DNA from: an uncultured Lachnoanaerobaculum sp.
Lineage (GTDB): Bacteria; Bacillota; Clostridia; Lachnospirales; Lachnospiraceae
Direction of reading: 5' to 3'
Length of the DNA: 27,716 nt
NCBI GenBank assembly: GCA_946999385.1
Contig: CAMQCZ010000021.1
Span: 1-27,716, forward strand
Shown: positions 7,524-15,733 of the stretch, piece after piece
Layout: each line of letters opens with the position of its first letter
Numbering within the stretch: the first letter of the stretch is position 1
Position numbers and translations under genes: made by a program
The notes under the pieces: model-generated
Seen by the model: only the letters and a program-made list of their open reading frames with translations
Databases searched by the model: none
What the model was told of the DNA's origin: nothing

Positions 7524-8450
7524 CTATATCTCATAAATACTTTCTTTTAAAATATAAGGTGTATTTTGATAAACATAAAAATTAAGCCAATTAGTATAAA
7601 ATGTATTTGAAAAATTTCTCCAAGTAAGCAATGGAATCTTATTTACATCATCATTTTCAAAATAATTTTTAGGTATTTTAGGATTTAATCCTTTTTTCAA
7701 ATCCCTTTCATATTCAAGCTTTAAACTCATTCTGTCATATTCAGGATGTCCTTGTATAAATATTCTTCTTCCATCCCTTGATTTTACTAATAGCACTCCG
7801 GCTTCTTCACTAGATGCAAGTATCTTTAAATCATCAATTTTTTCTATATCCTCTCTTCTTACTTCGGTATTTCTTGAATGAGGACAATAAACATAATCAT
7901 CCATAGAACGTACAAGAGGGATTTTTTTATCTAAAATTTTATGCTTATAAATCCCGCTTAATTTTTCATTTAATGCATATTTTTTTATTCCATAATGAAA
8001 ATGTAAGCCGGCTTGTGCAGCCCAACAAATATATAAGCTTGAGGTTACATGCGTATCAGACCATTTCATAATTTTTTCTAATTCTTTAATATATATCACA
8101 TCCTCAAAGTTCATATTTTCAACAGGGGCACCTGTTATAATCATTCCATCATACTTTTTATTTTTTATATCACTAAAGCCCGTATAAAATTTATTAATAT
8201 GGCTTTGGCTTGTATTTTTACTCTCATAGCTTTCCATTACTAGAAATGTCAAATCAAGCTGTAAAGGTGTATTGGATAAGGCTCTTAATAATTGAGTTTC
8301 AGTATCTTCCTTTAAAGGCATTAAATTCACTATTAATATCTCTAAAGGTCTTATATCCTGACTTATAGCCCTATCCTCGTCCATTACAAATATATTTTCT
8401 TCTTCCAATATAGCCTTTGCAGGTAAATCTTTTTGTATCTTTATAGGCAT
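7524..8450 (-). CDS. metA: Homoserine O-acyltransferase MetA, probably acetyl-CoA-specific
   Basis: First committed step of methionine synthesis: acylation of homoserine. 308 residues, glutamine-amidotransferase-like fold. Catalytic Cys is C142 (ICWAAQAG); the His/Glu partners are H235 and E237 (GHPEYD). These numbers coincide with the catalytic triad of the E. coli enzyme. Residue 111 is Glu (GAPVENM, E111); in this family Glu at 111 goes with acetyl-CoA use and Gly with succinyl-CoA, so although the family is often labelled succinyltransferase, O-acetylhomoserine is the expected product. The ATG is 1 bp after the ligA stop, with GGAG overlapping the end of ligA. No S-box or other methionine riboswitch is visible, as expected for an internal operon gene. 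Confidence 0.95.
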   Translation of the reverse strand: MPIKIQKDLPAKAILEEENIFVMDEDRAISQDIRPLEILIVNLMPLKEDTETQLLRALSNTPLQLDLTFLVMESYESKNTSQSHINKFYTGFSDIKNKKYDGMIITGAPVENMNFEDVIYIKELEKIMKWSDTHVTSSLYICWAAQAGLHFHYGIKKYALNEKLSGIYKHKILDKKIPLVRSMDDYVYCPHSRNTEVRREDIEKIDDLKILASSEEAGVLLVKSRDGRRIFIQGHPEYDRMSLKLEYERDLKKGLNPKIPKNYFENDDVNKIPLLTWRNFSNTFYTNWLNFYVYQNTPYILKESIYEI

Positions 8451-8451
8451 T

Positions 8452-10407
8452 TTATTCTCCTTGTATAAGCTTTATGAAATCTTTTTCAGATAAAATTTTT
8501 ATACCTAATTCTGTAGCCTTTTTATTTTTTGATGAATTAGATAAAATATCATTATTTATTAAATAGCTTGTTTTTTTACTTACTGCTGATGACACCTTTG
8601 CTCCCATTGATTCTATTAGCTCTTCTAATTCCTTTCTATTTTTAAATTCATATAAGCTGCCGGTAATAACAAATATTTTTCCTTCAAGAGCCTTTACTTT
8701 TTTAGAAGCATTTTTTTCTAATTTTATTTCTTTTAATAAATTGTTCAACTTATTAATATTATCTATATCATGAAAATATTTATAAATATTTTCGGCTAAA
8801 ATACTGCCTATACCATCAATTTGTTCAAGTTCTTCCTTATTTGCATTAATAAGCATATCTAAATCTTCATTAAAATGCTTTGAAATAAGCTTGGCTGTCG
8901 TAGCTCCTATACCTATAATACCTAAAGAAGCTATTAATTTTGATAAGCTTGTATTTCTCGCTTTATTTATTGAAACAATCAATTTATCATATGATTTTTT
9001 CCCAAATCCTTCCATATTTACTATTTGCTTTTCATATACTTGTAGTTTAAATAAATCAGCAAGCTCTTTAATATAAGCATTTTTAACAAAGCTTTCTATA
9101 CCTGCTTCCGATAAGCCCTCTATATTCAATCTATCTCTTGATGCGGCAAGTGTAAATAATTTTATATGCTTTATAGGACAAGCCTCATTAGGACAGTGTA
9201 AAGTTTTCACTGCCCCTTCATTTTTTATGATTGTTTCGCAATTACAGGACTTGCAAATTTTAGGTATTTTTATATTATTACTTCTTGTTAAATTGTCAGA
9301 AATTTGTGGAATAATCATATTGGCTTTATAAACCTTAATAATATCTCCTATCCCTAGCTCCAAATTTTCTAAAATACTTATATTATGTACACTTGCACGA
9401 CTAACAATAGTACCCTCCAATTCAACAGGCTCAAATATTGCAATAGGATTTATAAGTCCTGTTCTTGAAGGGCTCCACTCTATATCTAAAAGCTTTGTTT
9501 GCTTAATCTCATCAAGCCACTTAAATGCTATGGCATTTTTGGGAAATTTTGCCGTAACTCCCAAGGACTCTCCATATTTTATATCATCAAAAAGTAAAAC
9601 CAAACCATCACTGGGAATATCAAAATGCTCTATTTTATTTTTAAAATTTTCTACCTCTTTTTTTATATTATTCTTATTTACTATGCTAAATTCTACTACA
9701 TCAAAACCATTATCCTTTAAAAATTCAAATTCCTCTTGCCTCAGCTTTTTTTTATCTGCTTCATCAAGAGTAAGCAAAGCAAAAGCATAAAAATATACTT
9801 TCCTTTCTTTGGTAATTAAAGGATTTAATTGCCTTACAGATCCTGAACATAAATTTCTCGGATTTTTATATTTATTATCAACATCTTCTATTTCTTCATT
9901 TATTTTATAAAAATCACTATATTTAATTATAGCTTCACCTCTTATTGTAAGCTTTTTTTTATAATCTATAGAAATAGGAACATTCATAAAATATTTAACA
10001 TTATTAGTTATAACTTCACCTATAATACCATTTCCACGTGTTACAGCACTTGTAAGTTCACCATTCTCATAATTTAAAACTATAGTAAGTCCATCCATCT
10101 TCCATGAAAGCAAAGCATTTTTATCACCTAAAAATTCAGCCAATTTATCTATATCCTTTGTTTTATCTAATGAAAGCATAGGCTTTTCATGTGCTTTTTT
10201 TGGTAATGCTGATAAAATTTCAGCTCCTACATTTACTGTAGGAGAATTTGAAAATACTATTCCTGTATCTTTTTCTAATTTTAATAGCTCATCATATAGT
10301 TTATCATATTCTACATTAGACATAAGCTCCTTAGCTTCTTGATAATAAGCTATATTTGCTTTATTCAATATTTCTATAAGCTCTTTTATTTTTTTGATTT
10401 TTTCCAT
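8452..10407 (-). CDS. ligA: NAD-dependent DNA ligase (divergent clostridial type)
   Basis: Seals DNA nicks using NAD+. 651 residues: N-terminal Ia domain, adenylation domain with K103 in WKMDG (the AMP-accepting lysine), RGNG and NPRNLCSGSVRQ motifs, OB fold (about 310-380), a four-Cys zinc finger (C385, C388, C405, C410), helix-hairpin-helix repeats (about 425-560) and a C-terminal BRCT domain (about 570-651, KIFVITGSL). It departs from standard LigA at several conserved points (KMDGLTIVL rather than KLDGLA, NPRNLCSGS rather than NPRNAAAGS). I associate this with a second LigA clade common in Clostridia; whether a canonical LigA exists elsewhere in the genome cannot be seen. All catalytic elements are present. 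Confidence 0.95.
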   Translation of the reverse strand: MEKIKKIKELIEILNKANIAYYQEAKELMSNVEYDKLYDELLKLEKDTGIVFSNSPTVNVGAEILSALPKKAHEKPMLSLDKTKDIDKLAEFLGDKNALLSWKMDGLTIVLNYENGELTSAVTRGNGIIGEVITNNVKYFMNVPISIDYKKKLTIRGEAIIKYSDFYKINEEIEDVDNKYKNPRNLCSGSVRQLNPLITKERKVYFYAFALLTLDEADKKKLRQEEFEFLKDNGFDVVEFSIVNKNNIKKEVENFKNKIEHFDIPSDGLVLLFDDIKYGESLGVTAKFPKNAIAFKWLDEIKQTKLLDIEWSPSRTGLINPIAIFEPVELEGTIVSRASVHNISILENLELGIGDIIKVYKANMIIPQISDNLTRSNNIKIPKICKSCNCETIIKNEGAVKTLHCPNEACPIKHIKLFTLAASRDRLNIEGLSEAGIESFVKNAYIKELADLFKLQVYEKQIVNMEGFGKKSYDKLIVSINKARNTSLSKLIASLGIIGIGATTAKLISKHFNEDLDMLINANKEELEQIDGIGSILAENIYKYFHDIDNINKLNNLLKEIKLEKNASKKVKALEGKIFVITGSLYEFKNRKELEELIESMGAKVSSAVSKKTSYLINNDILSNSSKNKKATELGIKILSEKDFIKLIQGE

Positions 10408-10411
10408 ATAC

Positions 10412-11134
10412 CTACCTACTTATAGCCTCATATAAATTTTCTATTTCCTTTTTGTCCAATAATCTATATTCTCCATATTTTAAATTGTCAAGCTTTATAT
10501 TCATTATCCTTACTCTTTCAAGCCTTTTAACCTCATATCCTAAGCTTTTTGTCATTCTTCGTATTTGTCTATTAAGTCCCTGTGTTAGAATTATTCTAAA
10601 TCTTTTTTTATCTATTCTTTCTACCTTGCAAGGCTTTGTTTTAACATTTAAATCCTTTAAATATATACCGATTTGCATTTTATGTAAAAAATCATCATCA
10701 TATTCTTTATCTAAGCTTACTATATACTCTTTCTCATGATTTGAGCTTGATTTCATAAGTGAATTTACTATTTTACCCTTATTAGTAAGTAAAATAAGTC
10801 CTTGCGAATCCTTATCAAGTCTTCCTATAGGATAAATTCTAAAAGGATAAGCTATGTAATCAACTACATTTAAAGCTTTATCCTTATTTGATGTAGTACA
10901 TACAATACCTCTTGGTTTATTTAAAGCTATTATTATTTCTTCAAGCTTTGCTTCATCTTCATAAAATGCTAAAAATTTATCTTCAAAATATATCTTATCA
11001 TATTCTTTTATCAGATCACCCTTTTTAGCTTTCTTATTATTTATATATATTTTACCTTTATCTATCAATATATCAGCTTTTCTTCTGGAACAATAACCTA
11101 TATTACTCAAGAATTTATTAATTCTAATTGACAT
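10412..11134 (-). CDS. RluF/RsuA-family 23S rRNA pseudouridine synthase
   Basis: Isomerises a uridine in rRNA. About 240 residues: S4 RNA-binding domain at the N-terminus (SIRINKFLSNIGYCSRRKAD), then the RsuA/RluB/E/F catalytic domain with the catalytic Asp in GRLDKDSQGL and the motif LTQGLNRQIRRM. The latter, with the following SLGYEVKRLERVRI, fits the RluF branch best (target U2604 in E. coli). A GTG at 11140 opens the same frame two codons earlier; I prefer the ATG at 11134, but AAAGG (11145-11149) is 4 nt from the GTG and 10 nt from the ATG, so the start is uncertain by two residues. First gene of the operon running through ligA, metA, trkA and trkH. Confidence 0.92.
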   Translation of the reverse strand: MSIRINKFLSNIGYCSRRKADILIDKGKIYINNKKAKKGDLIKEYDKIYFEDKFLAFYEDEAKLEEIIIALNKPRGIVCTTSNKDKALNVVDYIAYPFRIYPIGRLDKDSQGLILLTNKGKIVNSLMKSSSNHEKEYIVSLDKEYDDDFLHKMQIGIYLKDLNVKTKPCKVERIDKKRFRIILTQGLNRQIRRMTKSLGYEVKRLERVRIMNIKLDNLKYGEYRLLDKKEIENLYEAISR

Positions 11135-11167
11135 ATTCACACTACCTTTATAAAAGAATTGAGCTTA

Positions 11168-11176
11168 AGTATAGCA
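11168..11176 (-). promoter_or_regulatory. Extended -10 promoter of the rluF-ligA-metA-trkAH operon
   Basis: Minus-strand TGCTATACT, i.e. an extended -10 (TGn + TATACT), 33 bp upstream of the ATG at 11134. No good -35 is visible 17 bp away. The same core, TATGCTATACTTA, occurs upstream of the VanW gene near 24790, which supports it as a real promoter type in this genome. Confidence 0.5.
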
Positions 11177-11214
11177 TAAAATAAAGTAATTTTATATTAC
11201 TTATTACTTAATCT

Positions 11215-11248
11215 TACAATTTATAAATTTATAAATTGTAGTTTTTTT
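11215..11248. repeat. 26-bp perfect palindrome followed by a T8 run, upstream of the symporter promoter
   Basis: Bases 11215-11240 are a perfect inverted repeat with no spacer (half-site TACAATTTATAAA), followed by G and eight T on the plus strand. It resembles an AT-rich intrinsic terminator, yet no plus-strand gene precedes it, and it lies upstream of the predicted -35 of the symporter gene. A regulator-binding site or a promoter UP element are alternatives. Confidence 0.6.
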
Positions 11249-11258
11249 TATTATTCTA

Positions 11259-11288
11259 TTGCTTTTTATAAAACTTTAACTATATAAT
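11259..11288 (+). promoter_or_regulatory. Promoter of the dicarboxylate symporter gene
   Basis: -35 TTGCTT (11259-11264), 18-nt spacer, -10 TATAAT (11283-11288). Transcription would begin near 11295, leaving a leader of about 19 nt that holds the strong AGGAGG ribosome binding site (11303-11308), 5 nt before the ATG. Confidence 0.6.
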
Positions 11289-11313
11289 ATAGATTATTTT
11301 TTAGGAGGTAAAG

Positions 11314-12540
11314 ATGAAAAAGAAAATACAGTTATCACTAGCAGCTCAAATATTTATTGCCTTATTTTCAGGTATAATTTTTGGACTGATTTTATTAGAA
11401 ACAGGATATGTCAGCTTTGCAGATACATTTTTAAAGCCTATAGGACAAATTTTTTTAAATCTTTTAAAATTTGTAGTTGTTCCTATTGTACTTACATCTA
11501 TTATAGATGGAGTTGTTTCACTACAGGATGTTAAAAAGGTTGGAACTATAGGACTTAGTACAATTATTTATTATAGTATTACTACATCCTTTGCAGTTGG
11601 AATAGGTTTAATATTTGCTAATTTATTCAAAGGCAGCTTTAGACTACTACAAACAAGCAATCTTAGCTATGATGCAGGAAAAGCAACAGGACTTATGGAT
11701 ACACTTGTTGCTCTCTTCCCTAAAAATGTTTTGGGTCCTTTGGTAGAAGCTAATATGCTTCAGACAATAGTAATATCCTTATTCATAGGCTTCGGAATAA
11801 TTATTGCAAAGGAAAAGGGAGAAGCCTTTGCTACCATAAATCGTTCTGTAGAGGATGTTTTTATGATTATTATGTCAATGATTATAAAAATTTCACCTAT
11901 AGCAGTATTTTGTCTTATCACTCCGGTAGTGGCTTCAAATGGTACACAGGTTATAGGTTCCTTGGCAATGGTATTACTTTCAGCCTATGTTGCATATATA
12001 ATTCATATGCTGATTGTCTACTCATTTACTGTTAAAATACTTGGAAAAACAAGTCCTATTGCATTTTTCAAAGCTATTATGCCTGCAATTTTATTTGGTT
12101 TTTCCAGTGCATCCTCAGTAGGGACTCTACCAATAAACAGTGAATGCTTGGAAAAAAATTTAAATGTAAGAAGAGATATCATAAGCTTTGTTCTTCCTCT
12201 TGGTGCTACTATAAATATGGACGGTACAGCAATTTATCAAGGTGTATGTTCAGTTTTTATTGCAGCCTGTTATGGTATAACTCTAACTCCAAGTCAATTA
12301 CTTACCATAGTAGTTACTGCAACACTGGCAAGTATAGGTACGGCAGGAACTCCAGGCTCAGGTATGATAATGCTTGCAATGGTTTTACAAAGTGTAGGTT
12401 TACCAATAGAAGGAATTGCACTGGTGGCAGGTATTGACAGAATTTTTGATATGGGAAGAACTGTAGTTAATATAACCGGTGATGCAAGCTGTGCAGTAAT
12501 TGTAAATCACAGACAAAATCTGATGAAAAATAAATCATAA
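11314..12540 (+). CDS. Dicarboxylate/amino acid:cation symporter (GltP/GltPh family)
   Basis: Sodium- or proton-coupled uptake of acidic amino acids across the membrane. 408 residues with the full glutamate-transporter fold: serine-rich HP1 tip (FSSASSVGTLP), TM7 motif NMDGT, HP2 motif (ASIGTAGTPGSG) and TM8 motif DMGRTVVNITGD. D379, R382, T383, N386 and D390 match the substrate-site residues of archaeal GltPh (D394, R397, T398, N401, D405). The arginine that binds the side-chain carboxylate of Asp/Glu is kept, so glutamate/aspartate is more likely than neutral amino acids; C4-dicarboxylates cannot be excluded. It is a monocistronic unit with its own promoter. A weak AT palindrome after the stop is not convincing as a terminator. 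Confidence 0.93.
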   Translation: MKKKIQLSLAAQIFIALFSGIIFGLILLETGYVSFADTFLKPIGQIFLNLLKFVVVPIVLTSIIDGVVSLQDVKKVGTIGLSTIIYYSITTSFAVGIGLIFANLFKGSFRLLQTSNLSYDAGKATGLMDTLVALFPKNVLGPLVEANMLQTIVISLFIGFGIIIAKEKGEAFATINRSVEDVFMIIMSMIIKISPIAVFCLITPVVASNGTQVIGSLAMVLLSAYVAYIIHMLIVYSFTVKILGKTSPIAFFKAIMPAILFGFSSASSVGTLPINSECLEKNLNVRRDIISFVLPLGATINMDGTAIYQGVCSVFIAACYGITLTPSQLLTIVVTATLASIGTAGTPGSGMIMLAMVLQSVGLPIEGIALVAGIDRIFDMGRTVVNITGDASCAVIVNHRQNLMKNKS

Positions 12541-12625
12541 TTTCATATAATATAATTTAAAATTATTATGTTGTCTTATTTTATAGTCATTTTAAAAATA
12601 TTAATAATAATTCTTATTTTTATTA

Positions 12626-12654
12626 TTGACAAATCTATTTTCATATGCTAGTAT
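12626..12654 (+). promoter_or_regulatory. Promoter of dps
   Basis: Consensus -35 TTGACA (12626-12631), 17-nt spacer, -10 TAGTAT (12649-12654) preceded by TG one base upstream (extended -10). This predicts a start near 12661 and a leader of about 58 nt that contains the inverted repeat at 12679-12693. Confidence 0.7.
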
Positions 12655-12678
12655 ATAAATATGATAAATGTATAGATT

Positions 12679-12693
12679 ATCAATGAAATTGAT
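12679..12693. promoter_or_regulatory. Operator-like inverted repeat in the dps leader
   Basis: ATCAAT-GAA-ATTGAT, a perfect 6-3-6 inverted repeat about 20 nt downstream of the predicted transcription start and 25 nt before the ATG. Position and AT-rich dyad symmetry suit a Fur/PerR-class repressor site, which would make sense for dps, but the spacing does not match the canonical 7-1-7 boxes, so the regulator is not identified. Confidence 0.4.
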
Positions 12694-12718
12694 TACATAT
12701 TAGAAAGGACGTATTTAT

Positions 12719-13156
12719 ATGAGTAAGGTTGTTTTAAATTTAAACCAGTTATTAGCAGATTTAAATGTTTTATATCGTAAAATTCAAAATTATCATTGGA
12801 ATGTTAAGGGAAAAGATTTCTTCCAGGTTCATGCAAAGCTTGAAGAATACTATGATTATATAAGTGATCAGGTAGATGAAGTTGCTGAAAAAATTCTTAT
12901 GCAGGGAGGACAACCTCTTGGAAGATTAAAAGATTATCTTGAGATTTCTAAAATTGTAGAAGCTGATAATGTAAAGATTTCTTCAGATGAGGTTTTTGAT
13001 AGTGTATTAAAAGATTTCTCATATATAAGAGAGCAAATATTAGCTATAAAGAAATTAGCTGATGAAGAAAACAATTATGAAATTTCAGCACTTTGTGATG
13101 AATTAGAAAGTGGCTACAGCAAGTCTATATGGATGATTTCACAATCCAGAATGTAG
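12719..13156 (+). CDS. dps: Dps-family mini-ferritin
   Basis: Dodecameric cytoplasmic protein that oxidises and stores Fe2+ using hydrogen peroxide, protecting DNA from Fenton damage. 145 residues, one ferritin-like four-helix bundle. The inter-subunit ferroxidase ligands are recognisable: H26 (NYHWNVKG), H38 (VHAKLEE), D53 and E57 (DEVAE). There is no lysine-rich N-terminal extension, so direct DNA binding is unlikely. AGAAAGGA precedes the ATG. Own promoter and a bidirectional terminator directly after the stop make it monocistronic. Confidence 0.94.
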   Translation: MSKVVLNLNQLLADLNVLYRKIQNYHWNVKGKDFFQVHAKLEEYYDYISDQVDEVAEKILMQGGQPLGRLKDYLEISKIVEADNVKISSDEVFDSVLKDFSYIREQILAIKKLADEENNYEISALCDELESGYSKSIWMISQSRM

Positions 13157-13160
13157 TATA

Positions 13161-13198
13161 AAAAAAATAACCTATTACTTATAATAGGTTATTTTTTT
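13161..13198. terminator. Bidirectional terminator between dps and the convergent AI-2E gene
   Basis: A perfect 17-bp stem (arms 13161-13177 and 13182-13198; core AATAACCTATTA / TAATAGGTTATT) with a four-base loop CTTA. The outer stem is A-run against T-run, so it gives a U-tract in both directions. The TAA stop of the minus-strand AI-2E gene (13179-13181) lies in the loop. Confidence 0.93.
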
Positions 13199-14264
13199 TA
13201 TCTATTTTATTATTAACAAATTCTTTTAAAAGTCTATATATGACTGCAAAAATAGGTGTAAAAAATATCATACCTAAAAATCCGAACAGACCTCCACCAA
13301 TAACAGCCGCCACTAAAGTAAAGATAGTAGGCAATCCCACACTTTTTCCTACCAATCTCGGATAAATTATATTATCTTCTATTAATTGCATTGACTGGAA
13401 AACAATTATTGATATAAAAGCCTTCATAGGACTTTCAACAAAAATAAATAAAAAGCCTATTAATAAAGCTGTTAAAGAACCTACATAAGGTATAAATGAA
13501 AGTACAGCTGCTAAAATACCAATCATAATTCCATAAGGAAGTCCACATATAGTATATGCCACGCTTATCATTATTCCAATAATAAAAGCATCTATAATCT
13601 TAGTCAAAAGATATCTGTCATAGGTTTCTACAGAAATCTTAACTATATATATTATATTATTTGTTATTTTATCTCCAAAAAAGGCTCTCATAGCTTTTAT
13701 AAAAATTGAATACAAATGCTCCTTTGAAGCTAAAAAATTAATCATAAAAATAATACTCAAAAATAAAGAAAAAAAGTTTGAAAATATGGAACCTGCATTT
13801 AAGCTTATATGACTAAGTATAGCAACTATCTTATCCATAGAAATAAAATCATTAAGCTGTTTAAATAAGAGCTTCAATAAATCCGGATTTATATCACTAT
13901 TTATTAAAAATTTTTCTATTTGTACATATGAATTTTTTCCGACTAAAACCAATGCACTGAAGGTATTGGTAAGATTTGGAATAATTATTAATATACAAAG
14001 TAAAATAATTAATAAAACTAATATAAGAGTGCATAAAATAGCTAATTGTCTTTTTAATATTTTTAATTTATTTTTTTCAAAAAAGTATTCTATTCTTTTC
14101 ATAGGTACATTCAAAATAAATGCTAAAAACATACCTATGAATACAGGATTTAATATATTTAATATTTTTTTAAATAAATCATACAATACACTTAAATTTA
14201 AAACTATAGCCAACATTAAAAAAATAAATATAATAATTTTATAAATATTATTTTTTATTTTCAT
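13179..14264 (-). CDS. AI-2E family (UPF0118) membrane protein, copy 1
   Basis: 361 residues, about seven to eight membrane helices: an N-terminal pair (about 8-50), a helix at about 65-90, a charged middle segment, and a C-terminal bundle with the family motif AAVLSFIPYVGSLTALLIG and IEDNIIYPRLVGKSVGLP. Family members are trimeric-to-pentameric secondary transporters or exporters; TqsA exports autoinducer-2, others move Na+ or H+, so the substrate is unknown. GGGAG precedes the ATG. It is the last gene of the operon, 9 bp after the DUF5662 gene, and its stop codon is in the loop of the shared terminator. A second, diverged member heads the same gene block at 19359. Confidence 0.88.
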   Translation of the reverse strand: MKIKNNIYKIIIFIFLMLAIVLNLSVLYDLFKKILNILNPVFIGMFLAFILNVPMKRIEYFFEKNKLKILKRQLAILCTLILVLLIILLCILIIIPNLTNTFSALVLVGKNSYVQIEKFLINSDINPDLLKLLFKQLNDFISMDKIVAILSHISLNAGSIFSNFFSLFLSIIFMINFLASKEHLYSIFIKAMRAFFGDKITNNIIYIVKISVETYDRYLLTKIIDAFIIGIMISVAYTICGLPYGIMIGILAAVLSFIPYVGSLTALLIGFLFIFVESPMKAFISIIVFQSMQLIEDNIIYPRLVGKSVGLPTIFTLVAAVIGGGLFGFLGMIFFTPIFAVIYRLLKEFVNNKIDKKNNLL

Positions 14265-14273
14265 ATTTCTCCC

Positions 14274-14831
14274 TTAATATAAATCGGAATTTTTCAAAAT
14301 AAATCTCATATATTTTAAACAAGCTTTTTCTCCATCATCCTTATTTATCAATAAGATTTTTTCTAATAATTTTCTGGTATCCTTGTGTAAATGTATACCT
14401 TTTTCTCTATTTTTATAATACTCCCAGGGTATAGATGTATTATAATTTTTACCGGCATAAACTTTAGAAGCGGCTATTCTATCACAGCACATCTCTACAA
14501 CATAATTTATAGGCATTTTTATACCGACTAAGCCTTCTTCAGGATCAAAGCTATAATCTATCCAATATTCAAAATGATGCTTATTTCTACCCTTATGATG
14601 CAACCATGCACTTGAATAGCCTTTTTCTAATTTTTCTATAGCATTTGGGCTTCTATTACCTTGATAATATTTTACTCCGACTAAAAACTCACAAAGACTA
14701 TATTTACTCAAATCATGTAATAGACCTTGTTTTATAAGTCCAACTTTAAAACATAAATTCATTACTATAAATTTATGAACTGTTATAGTCTTAAAATGTT
14801 TGAAAAAGTTTAAAAAATATTTGAATTTCAT
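14274..14831 (-). CDS. DUF5662 family protein
   Basis: 185 residues. Histidine-rich conserved core: LLHDLSKYS (H39, D40), AWLHHKGRNKHHFEYW (H78, H79, H85, H86) and D92. The spacing of His and Asp resembles a metal-binding helical domain, possibly HD-like, but no activity is established that I know of. No membrane helix or signal peptide. AGGAG overlaps the TAG stop of hslO, 8 bp upstream, implying coupled translation. Family assignment is from memory of the LHHKGRNKHHFEYW motif. Confidence 0.75.
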   Translation of the reverse strand: MKFKYFLNFFKHFKTITVHKFIVMNLCFKVGLIKQGLLHDLSKYSLCEFLVGVKYYQGNRSPNAIEKLEKGYSSAWLHHKGRNKHHFEYWIDYSFDPEEGLVGIKMPINYVVEMCCDRIAASKVYAGKNYNTSIPWEYYKNREKGIHLHKDTRKLLEKILLINKDDGEKACLKYMRFILKNSDLY

Positions 14832-14839
14832 ATTAACTC

Positions 14840-15721
14840 CTAGCTTTTTGCTTTGTCATATAATATTTTCAATTCATTTGGAGAAAATATATATTTTTTA
14901 TTGCAAAAATGACATACAAGCTCTACAGGTTTATCATCATTTATCATATTATTTAATTCCTTTTCTCCCAGACTCATCAATACTCCTTCTACTCTTTTTT
15001 TACAGCAATCACATTTGAATGATATATCCAATCTTTCATTTATAATCAAGTCAAAATCTCCTAATAGCATTTTAAGTATATCTTCTATAGACTTACCACC
15101 TGATAATAAATTAGTTAAGCTATCCATATTTTTTATTTTTTCTTCTAATTTTTCTATAATTTCTTCAGGACAATAGGGCATTAATTGTATTATAAAGCCA
15201 CCTGAACTATTTATAGTATTATCTTTATTTAAAAGCACTCCCAAAGCTACACTGCTTGGAATTTGCTCGCTGCTCGCATAATAATATGTAAGATCTTGTG
15301 CAATTTCGCCTGAAACCAATTCCACCGTCCCTACATAAGGCTCCTTTAATCCTATATCAGAAACAACTGTTAAAAGACCTACTCCAATAGCACCTGCTAC
15401 ATCAAGCTTAGAATCCTTATTAGGTGGCAAAATCACATCATTAACAAAAGGATATCCTTTTACATTTCCATCGGAATCGGCAGTGGCTAATATTCCCTTC
15501 ATAGGACCTGAACCCTCTATTTTTAATGTTATCAGATCATCCTTATTTTTCATCATAGAACCCATCATACAAGCTGCACTTAACATTCTTCCCAAAGCTG
15601 CACTGACTACAGGAGAGGTATTATGTGCATTTTTAGCATATTCAACTATTTCTCTTGTATTGCAGGCAACAGCTCTTACCATACCATTTCCTGCACTGGC
15701 TTTAATTATATAATCAGACAT
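14840..15721 (-). CDS. hslO: Hsp33 redox-regulated chaperone
   Basis: Cytosolic holdase chaperone switched on by oxidation and heat. 293 residues: N-terminal substrate-binding domain (about 1-180), linker, and the C-terminal redox switch with Zn-binding cysteines C237, C239 (CxC) and C270, C273 (CxxC, CHFC). An additional C240 next to the CxC pair is unusual. AAGGAG precedes the ATG. It lies 12 bp after a methyltransferase gene in an operon of otherwise uncharacterised proteins. Confidence 0.95.
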   Translation of the reverse strand: MSDYIIKASAGNGMVRAVACNTREIVEYAKNAHNTSPVVSAALGRMLSAACMMGSMMKNKDDLITLKIEGSGPMKGILATADSDGNVKGYPFVNDVILPPNKDSKLDVAGAIGVGLLTVVSDIGLKEPYVGTVELVSGEIAQDLTYYYASSEQIPSSVALGVLLNKDNTINSSGGFIIQLMPYCPEEIIEKLEEKIKNMDSLTNLLSGGKSIEDILKMLLGDFDLIINERLDISFKCDCCKKRVEGVLMSLGEKELNNMINDDKPVELVCHFCNKKYIFSPNELKILYDKAKS

Positions 15722-15733
15722 TTAATTTTCTCC

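Noticed and set aside
12144..12437. Second plus frame inside the symporter gene
   Set aside because: Composition (many Cys, Tyr, Arg, Asn) is that of an out-of-frame reading of the well-conserved symporter C-terminal half.
12541..12600. Terminator after the symporter gene
   Set aside because: Only a short all-AT palindrome (ATAATTT-A-AAATTAT) without a clean T-run; too weak to list as a feature.
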